Below are positions 1 to 8,252 of a DNA stretch of 16,202 nucleotides, one piece after another (the stretch's first letter is position 1; the number at the start of each line of letters is the position of its first letter). Under the pieces are notes generated by a model, which had not been told where the DNA came from, made no database searches, and saw only the letters and a list, made by a program, of their open reading frames with translations. Both the position numbers and the translations under genes were made by a program. The stretch is taken from assembly GCA_002490705.1 (NCBI GenBank), contig DKUO01000006.1:58102-74303 (forward strand), read 5' to 3'. This stretch comes from Lachnospiraceae bacterium UBA7202. GTDB taxonomy: Bacteria; Bacillota; Clostridia; Lachnospirales; Lachnospiraceae.

Positions 1-14
1 ACTCTTAAACGCAA

Positions 15-36
15 TAGCGAGAGGGGGACTTGAACC
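15..36. repeat. attachment site core, left copy (att)
   Basis: This 22-bp sequence is repeated exactly at 16179-16200 and starts TAGCGAGAGG. Read on the minus strand it contains GGTTCAAGTC, a tRNA T-loop signature, followed by an acceptor-like strand. Integrases of this type commonly use tRNA 3' ends. In this copy the bases after the core (TGATT) do not continue the tRNA, so this is the displaced 3' end and the complete tRNA is on the other side. Bases 1-14 would be host chromosome. Confidence 0.85.
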
Positions 37-158
37 TGATTTTCATACATACCGAAAACGGTGTATTTACCGAAATCCGCATAAACACTGGCATTGCAGA
101 TACATCTTGATAGACTGGAATATAAAAAAATGCCCCGAAATATATTGTTTTATATGGC

Positions 159-181
159 TATGCAACATGAAATGCAACACG
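159..181 (+). other. putative integrase arm-type binding site, left
   Basis: This 23-bp block contains two ATGCAACA units spaced 12 bp apart and matches 21 of 23 bases with 16119-16141 in the same orientation. Two further ATGCAA units follow at about 199-211. Same-orientation repeats just inside both att cores are what arm-binding sites of Tn916/lambda-type integrases look like. Binding itself is an inference. The rest of 37-216 holds no gene that I can support; TACCGAAA occurs twice, at 50-57 and 68-75. Confidence 0.6.
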
Positions 182-216
182 AATCAGACGGCATTCTGTA
201 TGCAAAGTATGCAATA

Positions 217-3200
217 TTATATTGTTCCAAGAAGGAACATATTATTTCCTGTTGACATCTGCTGCACTTTTCCTTCGTTGACTACCGCCTCAGCCACTTG
301 TTTTCCGTCAAGATACTGCTTTATAATAATTGTCTGCGGATTGCTATTACCAATATTTCCATTAAGACCAAGCCTCGACAGTACATTCAGAACAGCTTCT
401 TCGCTTGCCTGTCTGATCGTATCAAGCGGCGCCTCTATGTTCGTCCCGTGCTTCTGGTCTCCGACAAGTGCAAGGAACTCGCGGTTTGCCGGAAGCACCG
501 CGCCGGTTGCCAATTTCGGTATCTCAATGTTTGACAGCTTCGCGATGGCAGGATGGACGGTTGGCGCGGAAAGGGAGCGCATGGGGTAAGATCGGGAAGA
601 ATAGCTTTGGCCGGAGTCTCCACTGCCGCCTCCGCTAAAGAATCCACTTACTTTGTCCTTTACGCTCTGGAATTTGTCGATAATCCAACTTACCTTATCT
701 TCAATCCAAGAAGTAATACTGCCCCACATGTTCTTAAGACCGTTGAGCAGTCCTTGTATGATATATCCGCCCATTTCTGCCATTACGGTTGATGGGCTGT
801 GAATGCCAAAAGCATTTTTAAATCCGTTGATAAAAGGCTCAAAAATATGTTCTTTTACCCATGAACCTATGCTTTTCAGGGAATCAAGAATACCATTCAG
901 CATCCCTTCGACGATAAAGCCGCCAATCTCCGCCATAACCGTAGACGGAGAATGAATGCCGAACAACTCCTTTATCTTTCCGATTAGGCGGCTAAACAGA
1001 TTTTCCGAACCCGACTCCACATCCGCCTCTTCCATTCCCTTCATTAATCCATCCGATATACTTTTCCCCGTCTCATTAAGAGACTCGCTCGTGTTGTCAG
1101 ATATTGCACCGATGTTTTCCAGCTTTTCACCAAATACAACCATCGGTGTTTCGCTCTCCATGACACGTTCCATGAATCCACGGGCTTCTTCCGTCATATT
1201 GGCAAGATCATCCGGGAGAGGTTCGACACCGTTTGCGATCATGCCAAACCCTTCCGCAATATCCTGTAAAGTCTCCGGGGAAGCATCCTCAAAACCGAGG
1301 TTATCGGCAATCTCTCGAAGAATAGGGTTGCAGTCAAGCATTTCCTGACGTAGCATTTCCATATCTTCATCCGTAAGGCTGAAACGGTTTTGCAGCTCTT
1401 CCATGTGCTCGTCGGTAAGGATAGCGCCGTTTTGAATATCTTCCATAGCCTTTTCAAGAGCAACACCGGTGCCTACGCAATTATCCGCCGCAAAGCCGTA
1501 CCCCTCTATCCCGTTCTTAAGCATATCAATCCCGTCTTTTGCAAATCTCGCCGCTCCGTCAAGACCCTCATATCTTTCTTCAAGCCTTCTCCCTTGGTCT
1601 GTACTCTTACCAAAAGCAGCAAATAATTCCTCAAGATGTCCCGTAAGAAGTTTGTATGAACCAGCGACAGCCGCAACACCGGCAAGCGCTGTCAAAGCCG
1701 TCGATAGGCCTCCTATGGAAGCGGCCACGGTATCCATATTTGCGGCCGTTTTAGCAGCACTCCCTCCAACACCAAAGATAGCCAGAAACGATTTAATGGT
1801 CCCGAAAATGCCGGTGACCCCTTTGATTGCGCTATATCCCAATAATGCCAGTTTCAGCGCAATCATCCCTTTCGCCACTAGTTCCAGCGCATCCGCCACA
1901 TCCTCCGGCTTAACAGAGTCCATCCAGTTTTCCACAGTTACCAGAAAATCCTTGAACTCCTGACTGTTTAAGAAATTAGCCAGTGCATCAGAAACACGCT
2001 CAATAAAAATGATCAGCCCCTCACCCACAGTTTCCGCAAAGGGTTCTAAATGGTCCCAGAACTCCGCCAAATTTTTGCGCAGACTCTCCCAATCCACTTT
2101 CTCATTAAACTTTGTCAGTACGTCAAGAAGTTCTGGCAGCCCTTTTTCGATTGTCCACGTTCCAAGCGGCAGAAGGACTTTTGTGTAGAAGTCAGACAGG
2201 ACGCCGCTCAGCGAGTCAGCCAGAGGAATGAGGGATTTTGTATATTTTTCAAAGGATTCCAATAGTGGGCCAAAGTCGAGCTCGTCCGCCCACTCTACGG
2301 TCTTATCGGATGCCTCTCTTATGTTCTCAACGATTTTCCCCATAATATCCCGGATATTTTCTAAAATCTTTTTTCCCCGGTCGTTTTCGTTCCATGCCTC
2401 ACGGAAGTTATGGGCCAGCTTTTCCACCGTAAGTCCGATATTGGAAATGATACGGAGAATATTTTCCAATATCCTGATCGTTTTCTCCTGATTCCATACA
2501 TCGAGAAAGTCGTTCCCTATGTCTTTTACGAGTTTCCAGACTTCATCCAGCGCCCGCTTCCATGAGTCCATGACGGACTTTCCTTCGCGGTCCCATGCCT
2601 CCTTTAACGGCCGGAACAGCTTTTGTAAAACGCTTTTGACCTTCTGCGCCATTTTCGCTATCTTCTTTGACAGCGTAGAGTCATCCAGATCAGGCGTTAT
2701 CTTCACATCCATGTTGATATCGCCCATCTTGCCAAAATCAATGTCTTCAAGTCCGGAAAGTAAATCCTTATCCTTGCCCGTACTGTACTTGTTGATCTCA
2801 TCCAACGGGGAAAGATACCCCTCAAGTGCTTTCTCCGCATCCTGTGCCGCATCCGACACATCTTCAAGAGAACCCGCAATATCCTCAGAGGTATCAACAT
2901 ATCCTGCCCCGGAGCTCCCCGCAGAAGTTTTCCCGAAAAACGATTCCGTGAAAGACTTAAAGGCGTTGGCGACTGCTCTTAGTTTCTCCAACAAGGTGTT
3001 TAACATCTTCAAGAGCGGATTCAGTACATTGATAAGCCCCTGCCCGATTGTTGCCTTAAGGCTCTCTAACTGCAATTTCAAAACCCTTGTCTGGTTCGCC
3101 CAGCTATCCTGTGTGCGTACAAAGTCACCAGACGCGCCAGACAATTTTTCCAAAACAAACTGATACCGAAGCGCAACCTTTTGCTGTTCGGTCATTTTGC

Positions 3201-3897
3201 TTACGGTTTTCCCTATCCCTTTCGCCATAGCGTAGGAATTAAGGGCATTTTCCGTCATTACCACACCAAGGTCTTTTAGCGTCTCTGTCTCGCCAGTAAA
3301 CACGGATTTCAGCTTTGTGTATGCCTCATCCTGCGAAATATTGTAAAATGACGCTACATCGCCCGCTAACTGCGTAAGTGTAGTTGACATACCGAAAGCG
3401 GCATCCTCCGCAAACCCGAAGGACTTAGACATAGCCCCGAACGTGCCGACGTACCGTTTCGCCATTGTCTCAGAAAGTCCCGCTGATCTTGCGGCGGCTT
3501 TTGCAAACTCGTCAACTTTATCAGACATGGTTGAGAAAGTCACATCCACAACATTCTGCACTTCTTCCAGATCAGAGCCTAATTCTGTAAAAGAATTGGA
3601 AATTCCTACGATTTTTCGCACAGCAAAAACAGACGCAATCGTCGCGCCTAATTTCTTAAAAGAGCCAGACAAGCCATCCACACTGCCCCTTACGCTTGAA
3701 ACCTCCTTGCGCATACCGGAGCCCATCTGTTTTATTTTGCCACCGATATCCGTGATTCCTCTGTCTAAGGCAGACATACCGTTATGTATGGAGTCTTTAA
3801 ACTTCCCGAGATCACCCTTTACCGAGGTAAGCCCACGCTGCAATCCCTTTGTGTCAACCCGTGTATCAATCCTGATACTTCCGTCGTACTGCGCCAT
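217..3897 (-). CDS. phage tail tape measure protein
   Basis: The 1226-residue protein begins MAQYDGSIRIDTRVDTKGL, a typical siphovirus tape measure start. The family fixes tail length and helps eject DNA into the host. I see a conserved N-terminal third (SFTELGSDLEEVQNVVDVTF, then the TLTQLAGDVASF region), long helical stretches, hydrophobic segments around residues 690-780, and two copies of a module containing GIHSPSTVMAE near residues 978 and 1030. The tail end (IIIKQYLDGKQVAEAV and onward) looks like a natural C-terminus. The chosen ATG has GGAGGTG eight bases upstream; a start 13 codons earlier lacks a ribosome site. No peptidase domain is seen. It is the last gene of its operon, and no baseplate or fibre genes follow before the att site. 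At about 0.15 nm per residue it would specify a tail near 180 nm. Function is confident from family resemblance; use by a helper is inference. Confidence 0.93.
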   Translation of the reverse strand: MAQYDGSIRIDTRVDTKGLQRGLTSVKGDLGKFKDSIHNGMSALDRGITDIGGKIKQMGSGMRKEVSSVRGSVDGLSGSFKKLGATIASVFAVRKIVGISNSFTELGSDLEEVQNVVDVTFSTMSDKVDEFAKAAARSAGLSETMAKRYVGTFGAMSKSFGFAEDAAFGMSTTLTQLAGDVASFYNISQDEAYTKLKSVFTGETETLKDLGVVMTENALNSYAMAKGIGKTVSKMTEQQKVALRYQFVLEKLSGASGDFVRTQDSWANQTRVLKLQLESLKATIGQGLINVLNPLLKMLNTLLEKLRAVANAFKSFTESFFGKTSAGSSGAGYVDTSEDIAGSLEDVSDAAQDAEKALEGYLSPLDEINKYSTGKDKDLLSGLEDIDFGKMGDINMDVKITPDLDDSTLSKKIAKMAQKVKSVLQKLFRPLKEAWDREGKSVMDSWKRALDEVWKLVKDIGNDFLDVWNQEKTIRILENILRIISNIGLTVEKLAHNFREAWNENDRGKKILENIRDIMGKIVENIREASDKTVEWADELDFGPLLESFEKYTKSLIPLADSLSGVLSDFYTKVLLPLGTWTIEKGLPELLDVLTKFNEKVDWESLRKNLAEFWDHLEPFAETVGEGLIIFIERVSDALANFLNSQEFKDFLVTVENWMDSVKPEDVADALELVAKGMIALKLALLGYSAIKGVTGIFGTIKSFLAIFGVGGSAAKTAANMDTVAASIGGLSTALTALAGVAAVAGSYKLLTGHLEELFAAFGKSTDQGRRLEERYEGLDGAARFAKDGIDMLKNGIEGYGFAADNCVGTGVALEKAMEDIQNGAILTDEHMEELQNRFSLTDEDMEMLRQEMLDCNPILREIADNLGFEDASPETLQDIAEGFGMIANGVEPLPDDLANMTEEARGFMERVMESETPMVVFGEKLENIGAISDNTSESLNETGKSISDGLMKGMEEADVESGSENLFSRLIGKIKELFGIHSPSTVMAEIGGFIVEGMLNGILDSLKSIGSWVKEHIFEPFINGFKNAFGIHSPSTVMAEMGGYIIQGLLNGLKNMWGSITSWIEDKVSWIIDKFQSVKDKVSGFFSGGGSGDSGQSYSSRSYPMRSLSAPTVHPAIAKLSNIEIPKLATGAVLPANREFLALVGDQKHGTNIEAPLDTIRQASEEAVLNVLSRLGLNGNIGNSNPQTIIIKQYLDGKQVAEAVVNEGKVQQMSTGNNMFLLGTI

Positions 3898-3992
3898 AAA
3901 AAAGACACCTCCACATAAGCAGAGATGCCTTTGCAAGTCTGCCCGTAACTTTTTCAGGTTAGCGACTGATACCTGTTATCAGCCGGTAATAT

Positions 3993-4496
3993 CTATTTCT
4001 TTGCCGAAGGTTTCTTATGATCCTGCGGCATGTACTTATCCATGCGCGCCTTGCTTGCCAGTTTTTCCAGCTTGACCTTGTGGTCGGACAGCCGCTCAAT
4101 GACAGGGATAAGGGAGTCCCAGAAGTCCATAAAGCACTCCGCATCCGGGCAAAAGTCAGGAATCGCCTCATAAACATCTCCGAAATACTTTCTTGTCGTT
4201 CCTTCCCCGAAAACACCGTCCATAATCTCCGCCGCTTTCTCAGAGAACTCTCGCCGCTCCGCAATCTTTTCCTTTGCGGTCTTTTCCTCGGCCTCTCTTT
4301 TCTCCATAACATCAGCCAGCGCCTCCAGTTCTTCGCCGGCAGCTTCAAACCGCTCGATGATGGAGATATCATTGCCGGAGACAGTGATCTTCTCGCCGTT
4401 ACAGAACTCCACATCCATCAGCCAGACGTGGTTCTCTGCTTTCATGGTTTCTCTGTTGGTTCCCCCGATTTTCATTTCTTCTCTTACTTCTTCCAT
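3993..4496 (-). CDS. tail-chaperone-like protein, copy A
   Basis: This 167-residue acidic protein lies directly upstream of the tape measure gene, where siphoviruses encode tail assembly chaperones. It is clearly related to the protein at 4632-5087: both carry VFGxGTxxKYF, then YExIPDFxP, then DF, then PVxExL in their second halves. An N-terminal beta-rich part (VWLMDVEFCNGEKITVSG) is followed by a charged helical middle (residues about 45-85). The ATG at 4496 has AGGA eight bases upstream and overlaps the stop of the broken peptide frame; a GTG one codon earlier is possible. I do not see a slippery frameshift linking the two paralogs. The chaperone role rests on position and general resemblance to Clostridia tail-region proteins, so it is a moderate inference. 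Confidence 0.72.
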   Translation of the reverse strand: MEEVREEMKIGGTNRETMKAENHVWLMDVEFCNGEKITVSGNDISIIERFEAAGEELEALADVMEKREAEEKTAKEKIAERREFSEKAAEIMDGVFGEGTTRKYFGDVYEAIPDFCPDAECFMDFWDSLIPVIERLSDHKVKLEKLASKARMDKYMPQDHKKPSAKK

Positions 4497-4620
4497 CACT
4501 TACATCCTTTCTTTTTCCTGTCGCTTGCCGCCATAACAATTGCCGCACCCACAAGCGATACACACTCAACTACTACCGTCACGATCACGCGCACCAGAAT
4601 GCCGGAATTGTAATTGTCAT
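4496..4620 (-). pseudogene. small membrane protein, apparently frameshifted
   Basis: An ATG at 4620 with a GGGGA ribosome site starts MTITIPAFWCA and stops after 11 codons. The next frame continues without a gap as VIVTVVVECVSLVGAAIVMA followed by SDRKKKGCK, a single transmembrane helix with a basic tail, ending in a TGA that overlaps the ATG of the next gene. The interval is 125 bases, one short of a multiple of three, as expected for a single-base deletion near 4588. Restored, it would be a 41-residue single-pass membrane peptide like those often found in phage operons. Programmed frameshifting is less likely because no slippery run is present. Confidence 0.45.
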
Positions 4621-4631
4621 ACTCTCGTCCC

Positions 4632-5087
4632 CTATCTTATATACTGAGTCATGGACTTAACGGCTTTCTTGTCCCGTTCATCAATCTTCCGTCCAAACAG
4701 CTTCTCCAGTACAGGAACCATCTGCTCAAAAAAATCAATAAAGTATTCAGTTCCCGGCATGAAATCAGGGATTTTCTCGTAGTGTTCGCGAAAATATTTC
4801 TTAAGTGTTCCCTGTCCAAAAACGAGGTCAATCTTTTCAGCCGATTCCCCGCAGAATCTCACATTTGCCCTGATCTTTTCTACCGTTTTGTTCTCATGCC
4901 CGGGTATAACACGAACCTTTTCTATCTCACGGTATCTTCTGGGAAGTTCTTTCGCCGCGCTTACAATCTGCCTGTATGTTTCCACAAACCTGTCAAAGAG
5001 CCCCGTGTCCGCTGTTGATATCTCGATATAATCGCCCATATTGTTTAATTCGATTTTGTACAGTCCCGACTTACTTTCTTTACTCAT
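4632..5087 (-). CDS. tail-chaperone-like protein, copy B
   Basis: This 151-residue protein is a diverged paralog of copy A (3993-4496). It shares the N-terminal beta strand pattern (LYKIELNNMGDYIEIS) and the C-terminal block VFGQGTLKKYF, YEKIPDFMP, DFFEQMVPVLEKL. Its ATG overlaps the TGA of the upstream gene (ATGA), so translation is probably coupled. Two tandem copies before a tape measure gene recall the G/GT-type chaperone pair of siphoviruses, but here they are independent genes about 135 bp apart. It may bind the tape measure protein during tail assembly; that is inferred from context only. Confidence 0.72.
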   Translation of the reverse strand: MSKESKSGLYKIELNNMGDYIEISTADTGLFDRFVETYRQIVSAAKELPRRYREIEKVRVIPGHENKTVEKIRANVRFCGESAEKIDLVFGQGTLKKYFREHYEKIPDFMPGTEYFIDFFEQMVPVLEKLFGRKIDERDKKAVKSMTQYIR

Positions 5088-5572
5088 TTACCCAATTCCC
5101 CTTTAATCTTCGTTTCTTCACCCCTCAATGCACAGTCCAGATAATGAAAGAACAGCCGCTTTGCCCCATAGAAATCTGTCCTTCCCAGCGGGCACCTGCC
5201 AAGCCGGTCATGGTACTCCAAGCGATCATAGGAAAGATTTTTCTTTACTGACAAGAGAATATGCTCCGCCGCCTTTTCATCCGCCATATGGGCAGCTTGA
5301 CGCGCCAGAGTCTCATACTTCCCCGATCTGACAATCTCCATCAGCTCGTCTACTCTTTCCTGTGTGATACCGTAATCCTTCCAAGATGCGCGGATATTAC
5401 CAGCCTTTCCCGCCTTGCGCTCCCAATACTGCGCCTGATATTCCTTTACTTTGTCCGGATTCTTCTTCCTCCACATTCTCTGTTGGAAATTGATCTTCTC
5501 CCGGTTACGAATCCGATATTGTCTTTTGTAATTCCGCCTGACCTCCTGTGCCTGTGCTGACATCCCATCCAT
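5084..5572 (-). CDS. unknown basic protein, first gene of the tail-like operon
   Basis: About 162 residues. The N-terminal third is very basic and aromatic (NYKRQYRIRNREKINFQQ, then WRKKNPDKVKEYQAQYWERK), a pattern seen in many Clostridia phage proteins. The C-terminal half reads SGKYETLARQAAHMADEKAA, then LSVKKNLSYDRLEYHDRLG, then GRTDFYGAKRLFFHYLD, which looks like a conserved compact helical domain, but I cannot name it. The start at 5572 has GGAGGG six bases upstream; ATGs at 5578 and 5563 are alternatives. It is the first gene after the promoter at 5611-5650. It does not resemble portal, protease, capsid or tail tube proteins. Nucleic-acid binding is possible from the charge but unproven. 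Confidence 0.75.
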   Translation of the reverse strand: MDGMSAQAQEVRRNYKRQYRIRNREKINFQQRMWRKKNPDKVKEYQAQYWERKAGKAGNIRASWKDYGITQERVDELMEIVRSGKYETLARQAAHMADEKAAEHILLSVKKNLSYDRLEYHDRLGRCPLGRTDFYGAKRLFFHYLDCALRGEETKIKGELGK

Positions 5573-5610
5573 CCTCATCCCTCCAATCCCTTTATTTCTT
5601 TCCTATCTCC

Positions 5611-5650
5611 ATTATCCGATATTTAGGAAAAAACGTTGTACCATTTTTAC
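5611..5650 (-). promoter_or_regulatory. shared GGTACAAC-type promoter of the tail-like operon
   Basis: On the minus strand, TAAAAATGG leads into TACAAC (5635-5640), then exactly 18 bp, then GATAAT (5611-5616). The same arrangement stands before terS and before the gene at 11949. The sequence after GATAATGG also resembles the terS leader (GGAAAGAAATAAAGGG here, GAAAGAAAGAAAAGG there). The -10 is good but the -35 is far from TTGACA, which suggests an activator-dependent promoter. Confidence 0.65.
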
Positions 5651-5680
5651 GGGATATTTTACCCCGGATGATCTGCCAGG

Positions 5681-5725
5681 AAATATAAAAACAGTGCAGT
5701 TACCATCGCTGATTTCTGCACTGTT
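5681..5725 (-). terminator. intrinsic terminator of the packaging operon
   Basis: Perfect 10-bp arms AACAGTGCAG and CTGCACTGTT (5690-5699 and 5716-5725) enclose a 16-base loop. On the minus strand they are followed by TTTATATTT. It lies just after the stop of the 316-residue gene and before the next promoter, so it separates the two late operons. Confidence 0.85.
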
Positions 5726-5735
5726 CTCCGCTGCT

Positions 5736-6686
5736 TTATTCTGCTACCTGAGTATGCGGCGTTTCCGGTCGCACAAAGAACTCACCCATAGCGCCGATCT
5801 GCTGGTCACTGAGCCTCTGAAAATGGGACTCCGATTTCGACCAGATATCCGCTGTCACTTCATTTTCACTGACTGCCTTCTCGACCATATCCGCGATCAC
5901 CTTAAATGCCTCTCTTTCATCTGCTCCGCCTTTTCTTGCAAGGCTTCCGTATACTCTGGCATTTCGATTCTCAATTTCCATCTTCTCACAGTGATCCGAT
6001 ATCAGCCGGAGCATTGTCGGATTGCTCCTGTTCTGCTCTACCAAACCATCAATCTCTGATTCCGTCAGCTTAATACCAGAATTTAACAGGCGAACCGCCG
6101 CCTCATCAAGCCGGTTTCCGTTGGCTGTATAGAAATCCGTCACATGTTTCTCATATTCTGCCTGTACCGCCTCAACTTCCTCCCGTGTCCGTCTCTGAAG
6201 TTCACTGATGCTTCTTTTGTACTCCTCCTGTGCATCCAGATAACATACTTTCTCCCGTGCCAGAAAATGTTCATCATTCTTGAACTCCCGCTGGTTTTCC
6301 TCCCAGCGCTTCTGTGCCATATCCATCTTCTCCTTGAGCGCTCTCCGCTCCGGCGCAGCCTTGGCGTGGATCTCCTGCAAATCCCTTAAATATCCGTCGA
6401 ATGTGTCATGTTTCATAGCCGTTTGCTCCTCCTTTTCTTCCCTGCTGTCTTCTGCTGCATAATATTCTTTAATTTCGTTTCTGATCTGTTCGGCAATCCT
6501 TTTCGCGTCCTCTACATATTCTGGACAGAGAACTTTGCGTCCTTCTGCTGTCGAATAGAACTCCACAAGATCAAGAGTGAGTTCTCCTCCGGGCGGATAC
6601 TTTCTGCGCAAACCTGTTTCATCATCCAAGTTGTATTTATAATACAAATCTTCATCCACTACCATGCCGCACACAAGTTTATCCAT
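5736..6686 (-). CDS. charged coiled-coil protein of unknown function
   Basis: 316 residues, starting MDKLVCGMVVDEDLYYKYNL with AGGA upstream. Residues about 65-200 are rich in Glu, Lys, Arg and Gln and predicted by eye to form long coiled coils. A C-terminal part (RLDEAAVRLLNSGIKLTESE, then NPTMLRLISDHCEKM) looks like a conserved helical unit that I remember only as hypothetical in Firmicutes elements. It is the last gene of the terS-terL operon, where a phage would have portal and head genes, but nothing here resembles those. One possibility is a scaffold or head-size factor, since such proteins are often helical and charged; this is speculation based on position and composition. Confidence 0.75.
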   Translation of the reverse strand: MDKLVCGMVVDEDLYYKYNLDDETGLRRKYPPGGELTLDLVEFYSTAEGRKVLCPEYVEDAKRIAEQIRNEIKEYYAAEDSREEKEEQTAMKHDTFDGYLRDLQEIHAKAAPERRALKEKMDMAQKRWEENQREFKNDEHFLAREKVCYLDAQEEYKRSISELQRRTREEVEAVQAEYEKHVTDFYTANGNRLDEAAVRLLNSGIKLTESEIDGLVEQNRSNPTMLRLISDHCEKMEIENRNARVYGSLARKGGADEREAFKVIADMVEKAVSENEVTADIWSKSESHFQRLSDQQIGAMGEFFVRPETPHTQVAE

Positions 6687-6705
6687 CGTTATCCTATCCT
6701 TTCTG

Positions 6706-6978
6706 TTAATCCTCTATCACAATCTTTTCCGGCTTCACATAGTAACTCCGAAGCTCCACTTGAAACAGCGGCTCTCCCCTGTCCTCGTAGTATTTTCTGA
6801 AATTCTTATTGACCTCCGCAAAGGTATAATAAGCATCAACCAGCCGTTCCCACTGCGTCTTGTCCATCTTTTTCAGACAGTGAGGGCACCTTGGCGGCTT
6901 ATCGTCGTAATTCATATTGCGGTTGTATAACTCAAATTCCCCTTTGCAGTGGAAACATTTTACTTTCAAATAATCCAT
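6706..6978 (-). CDS. small zinc-ribbon protein
   Basis: 90 residues starting MDYLKVKCFHCKGEFELY. Two CxxC pairs (CFHC near residue 8 and CPHC near residue 32) form a typical zinc ribbon, followed by a helical, aromatic C-terminal part. The start is set by AAGGAGAA eleven bases upstream of the ATG at 6978; an in-frame ATG 14 codons earlier overlaps terL and has no better site. It sits between terL and the coiled-coil gene with 19 bp to the latter, so it is part of the packaging operon. A role with terminase or as a nucleic-acid-binding accessory is possible; function is unknown. Confidence 0.8.
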   Translation of the reverse strand: MDYLKVKCFHCKGEFELYNRNMNYDDKPPRCPHCLKKMDKTQWERLVDAYYTFAEVNKNFRKYYEDRGEPLFQVELRSYYVKPEKIVIED

Positions 6979-7001
6979 ATAATATATATTTCTCCTTCCT
7001 G

Positions 7002-8252
7002 TTATGCTGACGTTTCCCATGAGTTCATAATTCTGCTTAACGCATATCTGAGAGCATCAATACAATGATTGTTCTTATCTGGGTAACCGGATAATAAATT
7101 CCCGTCTTTATCCCGGTCGTATTCGTATTCAATAATCTCCTTGTATGCACAGGGTGTCCTTGCCGGATCAATAACAATCGTCCGGCGTTGCAGCCACTTC
7201 ATGCCATATTCCACGCTACCCGGCCGCTTATTGACGGCTTGCGCCCACACATCCCTAAAGCGCAGATCAAATATCGACTTAGGCTCTGCGGAGTCACACA
7301 TGATATAATAATCATCATAATGCCGCCGTTTAATCTCCTTTGCCAGTTCCTCGTTGCTGATTTTCCGCCCCACATATTCATCCAACAGATACACCTTTTC
7401 ATGGTTTGGCCTGTAAGAACATCGGATAAATGCCATCGGGTCCGGCATCCATCCAAAATCTATCCCTTGATAAATGCGGTCAAACTGTAGCATCTCCTCA
7501 TCCGTGATCGTTCGGATTTCCAAAAATTCAAAGACCTGTCCGCCCGTGCCGACCGGTTCTCCTAAATATTCATGCCGGTAGGCCCTCTCATTGACCTCCT
7601 TCAAGTGTTCTGCATCATCAAGGAACTGCTGCCCAAGCCATTCCGTCGGCGCATCCAGATAGCTGCTCTTATGTCGCAGGGCATTGGCTCTCGGCTCGTT
7701 GATATACTGATTTGCCCAGTTACTGACGCTGATCGGCGGGTTGAAACTCTTAAATACAACAAACTTACTGCCGCCACGGAGAACCGACTGTTGCACCGTT
7801 CTGATTTCCTCCGGCCCCTGAAATTCATCCAGTTCCTCAAACCAGAGATACTTAAAATACCCTTGGCTGGCTTTCAGGGACTTTGTTTTCTTTGCCTTGT
7901 CCAATCCGCGAAAAATAATCTTTTGACCTGTTGGGCGGTAAGTACACTGCATAGGGTTCACCCCTGCCTCCCACAAATGGGAAACGCCAAGTGTCTCAAT
8001 CGCCCAGAGTATCTGCCCATAGACGGTTTCCCGCAGCGTAACCGCATATTTACGGAATATGACCGCATTGGCTTGTCCGTCCTTCATCATCCCGAGAATG
8101 ATCTCCAACGAGATAAACGAAGACTTTAAGCCCCCTCTGCCGCCGTAAAGGTCATAATATGTATGCCCGCCCTTCACGATATCCCTGTGGACTGGATAAA
8201 AAGCAGGAACTATCAATTTCCCAAAGTCAATCACTGTCTCCGATGCTGTCAA
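7002..8252 (-). CDS. terL: phage terminase large subunit
   Basis: 416 residues, normal length for the PBSX/Terminase_3 type. It cuts concatemeric DNA and drives it into the prohead with ATP. Visible motifs: Walker A GGRGGLKSS (37-45), Walker B LWFEE (136-140), coupling motif SFNPP (169-173), and a nuclease domain with D265 (GIDFGW), D320 (CDSAEPKS) and D399 (HCIDALRYAL). All key acidic residues are present, so the enzyme looks functional. Translation probably starts at TTG 8252, with GGAGG eleven bases upstream inside terS; the two genes overlap by 26 bp, consistent with coupling. No portal gene follows, which is unusual because terL is normally followed directly by portal. Confidence 0.95.
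   Translation of the reverse strand: MTASETVIDFGKLIVPAFYPVHRDIVKGGHTYYDLYGGRGGLKSSFISLEIILGMMKDGQANAVIFRKYAVTLRETVYGQILWAIETLGVSHLWEAGVNPMQCTYRPTGQKIIFRGLDKAKKTKSLKASQGYFKYLWFEELDEFQGPEEIRTVQQSVLRGGSKFVVFKSFNPPISVSNWANQYINEPRANALRHKSSYLDAPTEWLGQQFLDDAEHLKEVNERAYRHEYLGEPVGTGGQVFEFLEIRTITDEEMLQFDRIYQGIDFGWMPDPMAFIRCSYRPNHEKVYLLDEYVGRKISNEELAKEIKRRHYDDYYIMCDSAEPKSIFDLRFRDVWAQAVNKRPGSVEYGMKWLQRRTIVIDPARTPCAYKEIIEYEYDRDKDGNLLSGYPDKNNHCIDALRYALSRIMNSWETSA

Noticed and set aside
225..245. Hairpin TGTTCC/GGAACA near the tape measure stop as a terminator
   Set aside because: It is made of the last sense codons and has no T-run in the minus direction; I found no convincing terminator between 37 and 216.
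107..589. Plus-strand open frame near the left end
   Set aside because: It mostly lies opposite the end of the tape measure gene, has no ribosome site, and its product has no recognisable pattern.
2519..3163. Long plus-strand open frame opposite the tape measure gene
   Set aside because: Serine-rich composition typical of an antisense shadow of a helical protein; no ribosome site or promoter.
7572..8129. Plus-strand open frame opposite terL
   Set aside because: Antisense shadow; the terL motifs on the other strand are intact.
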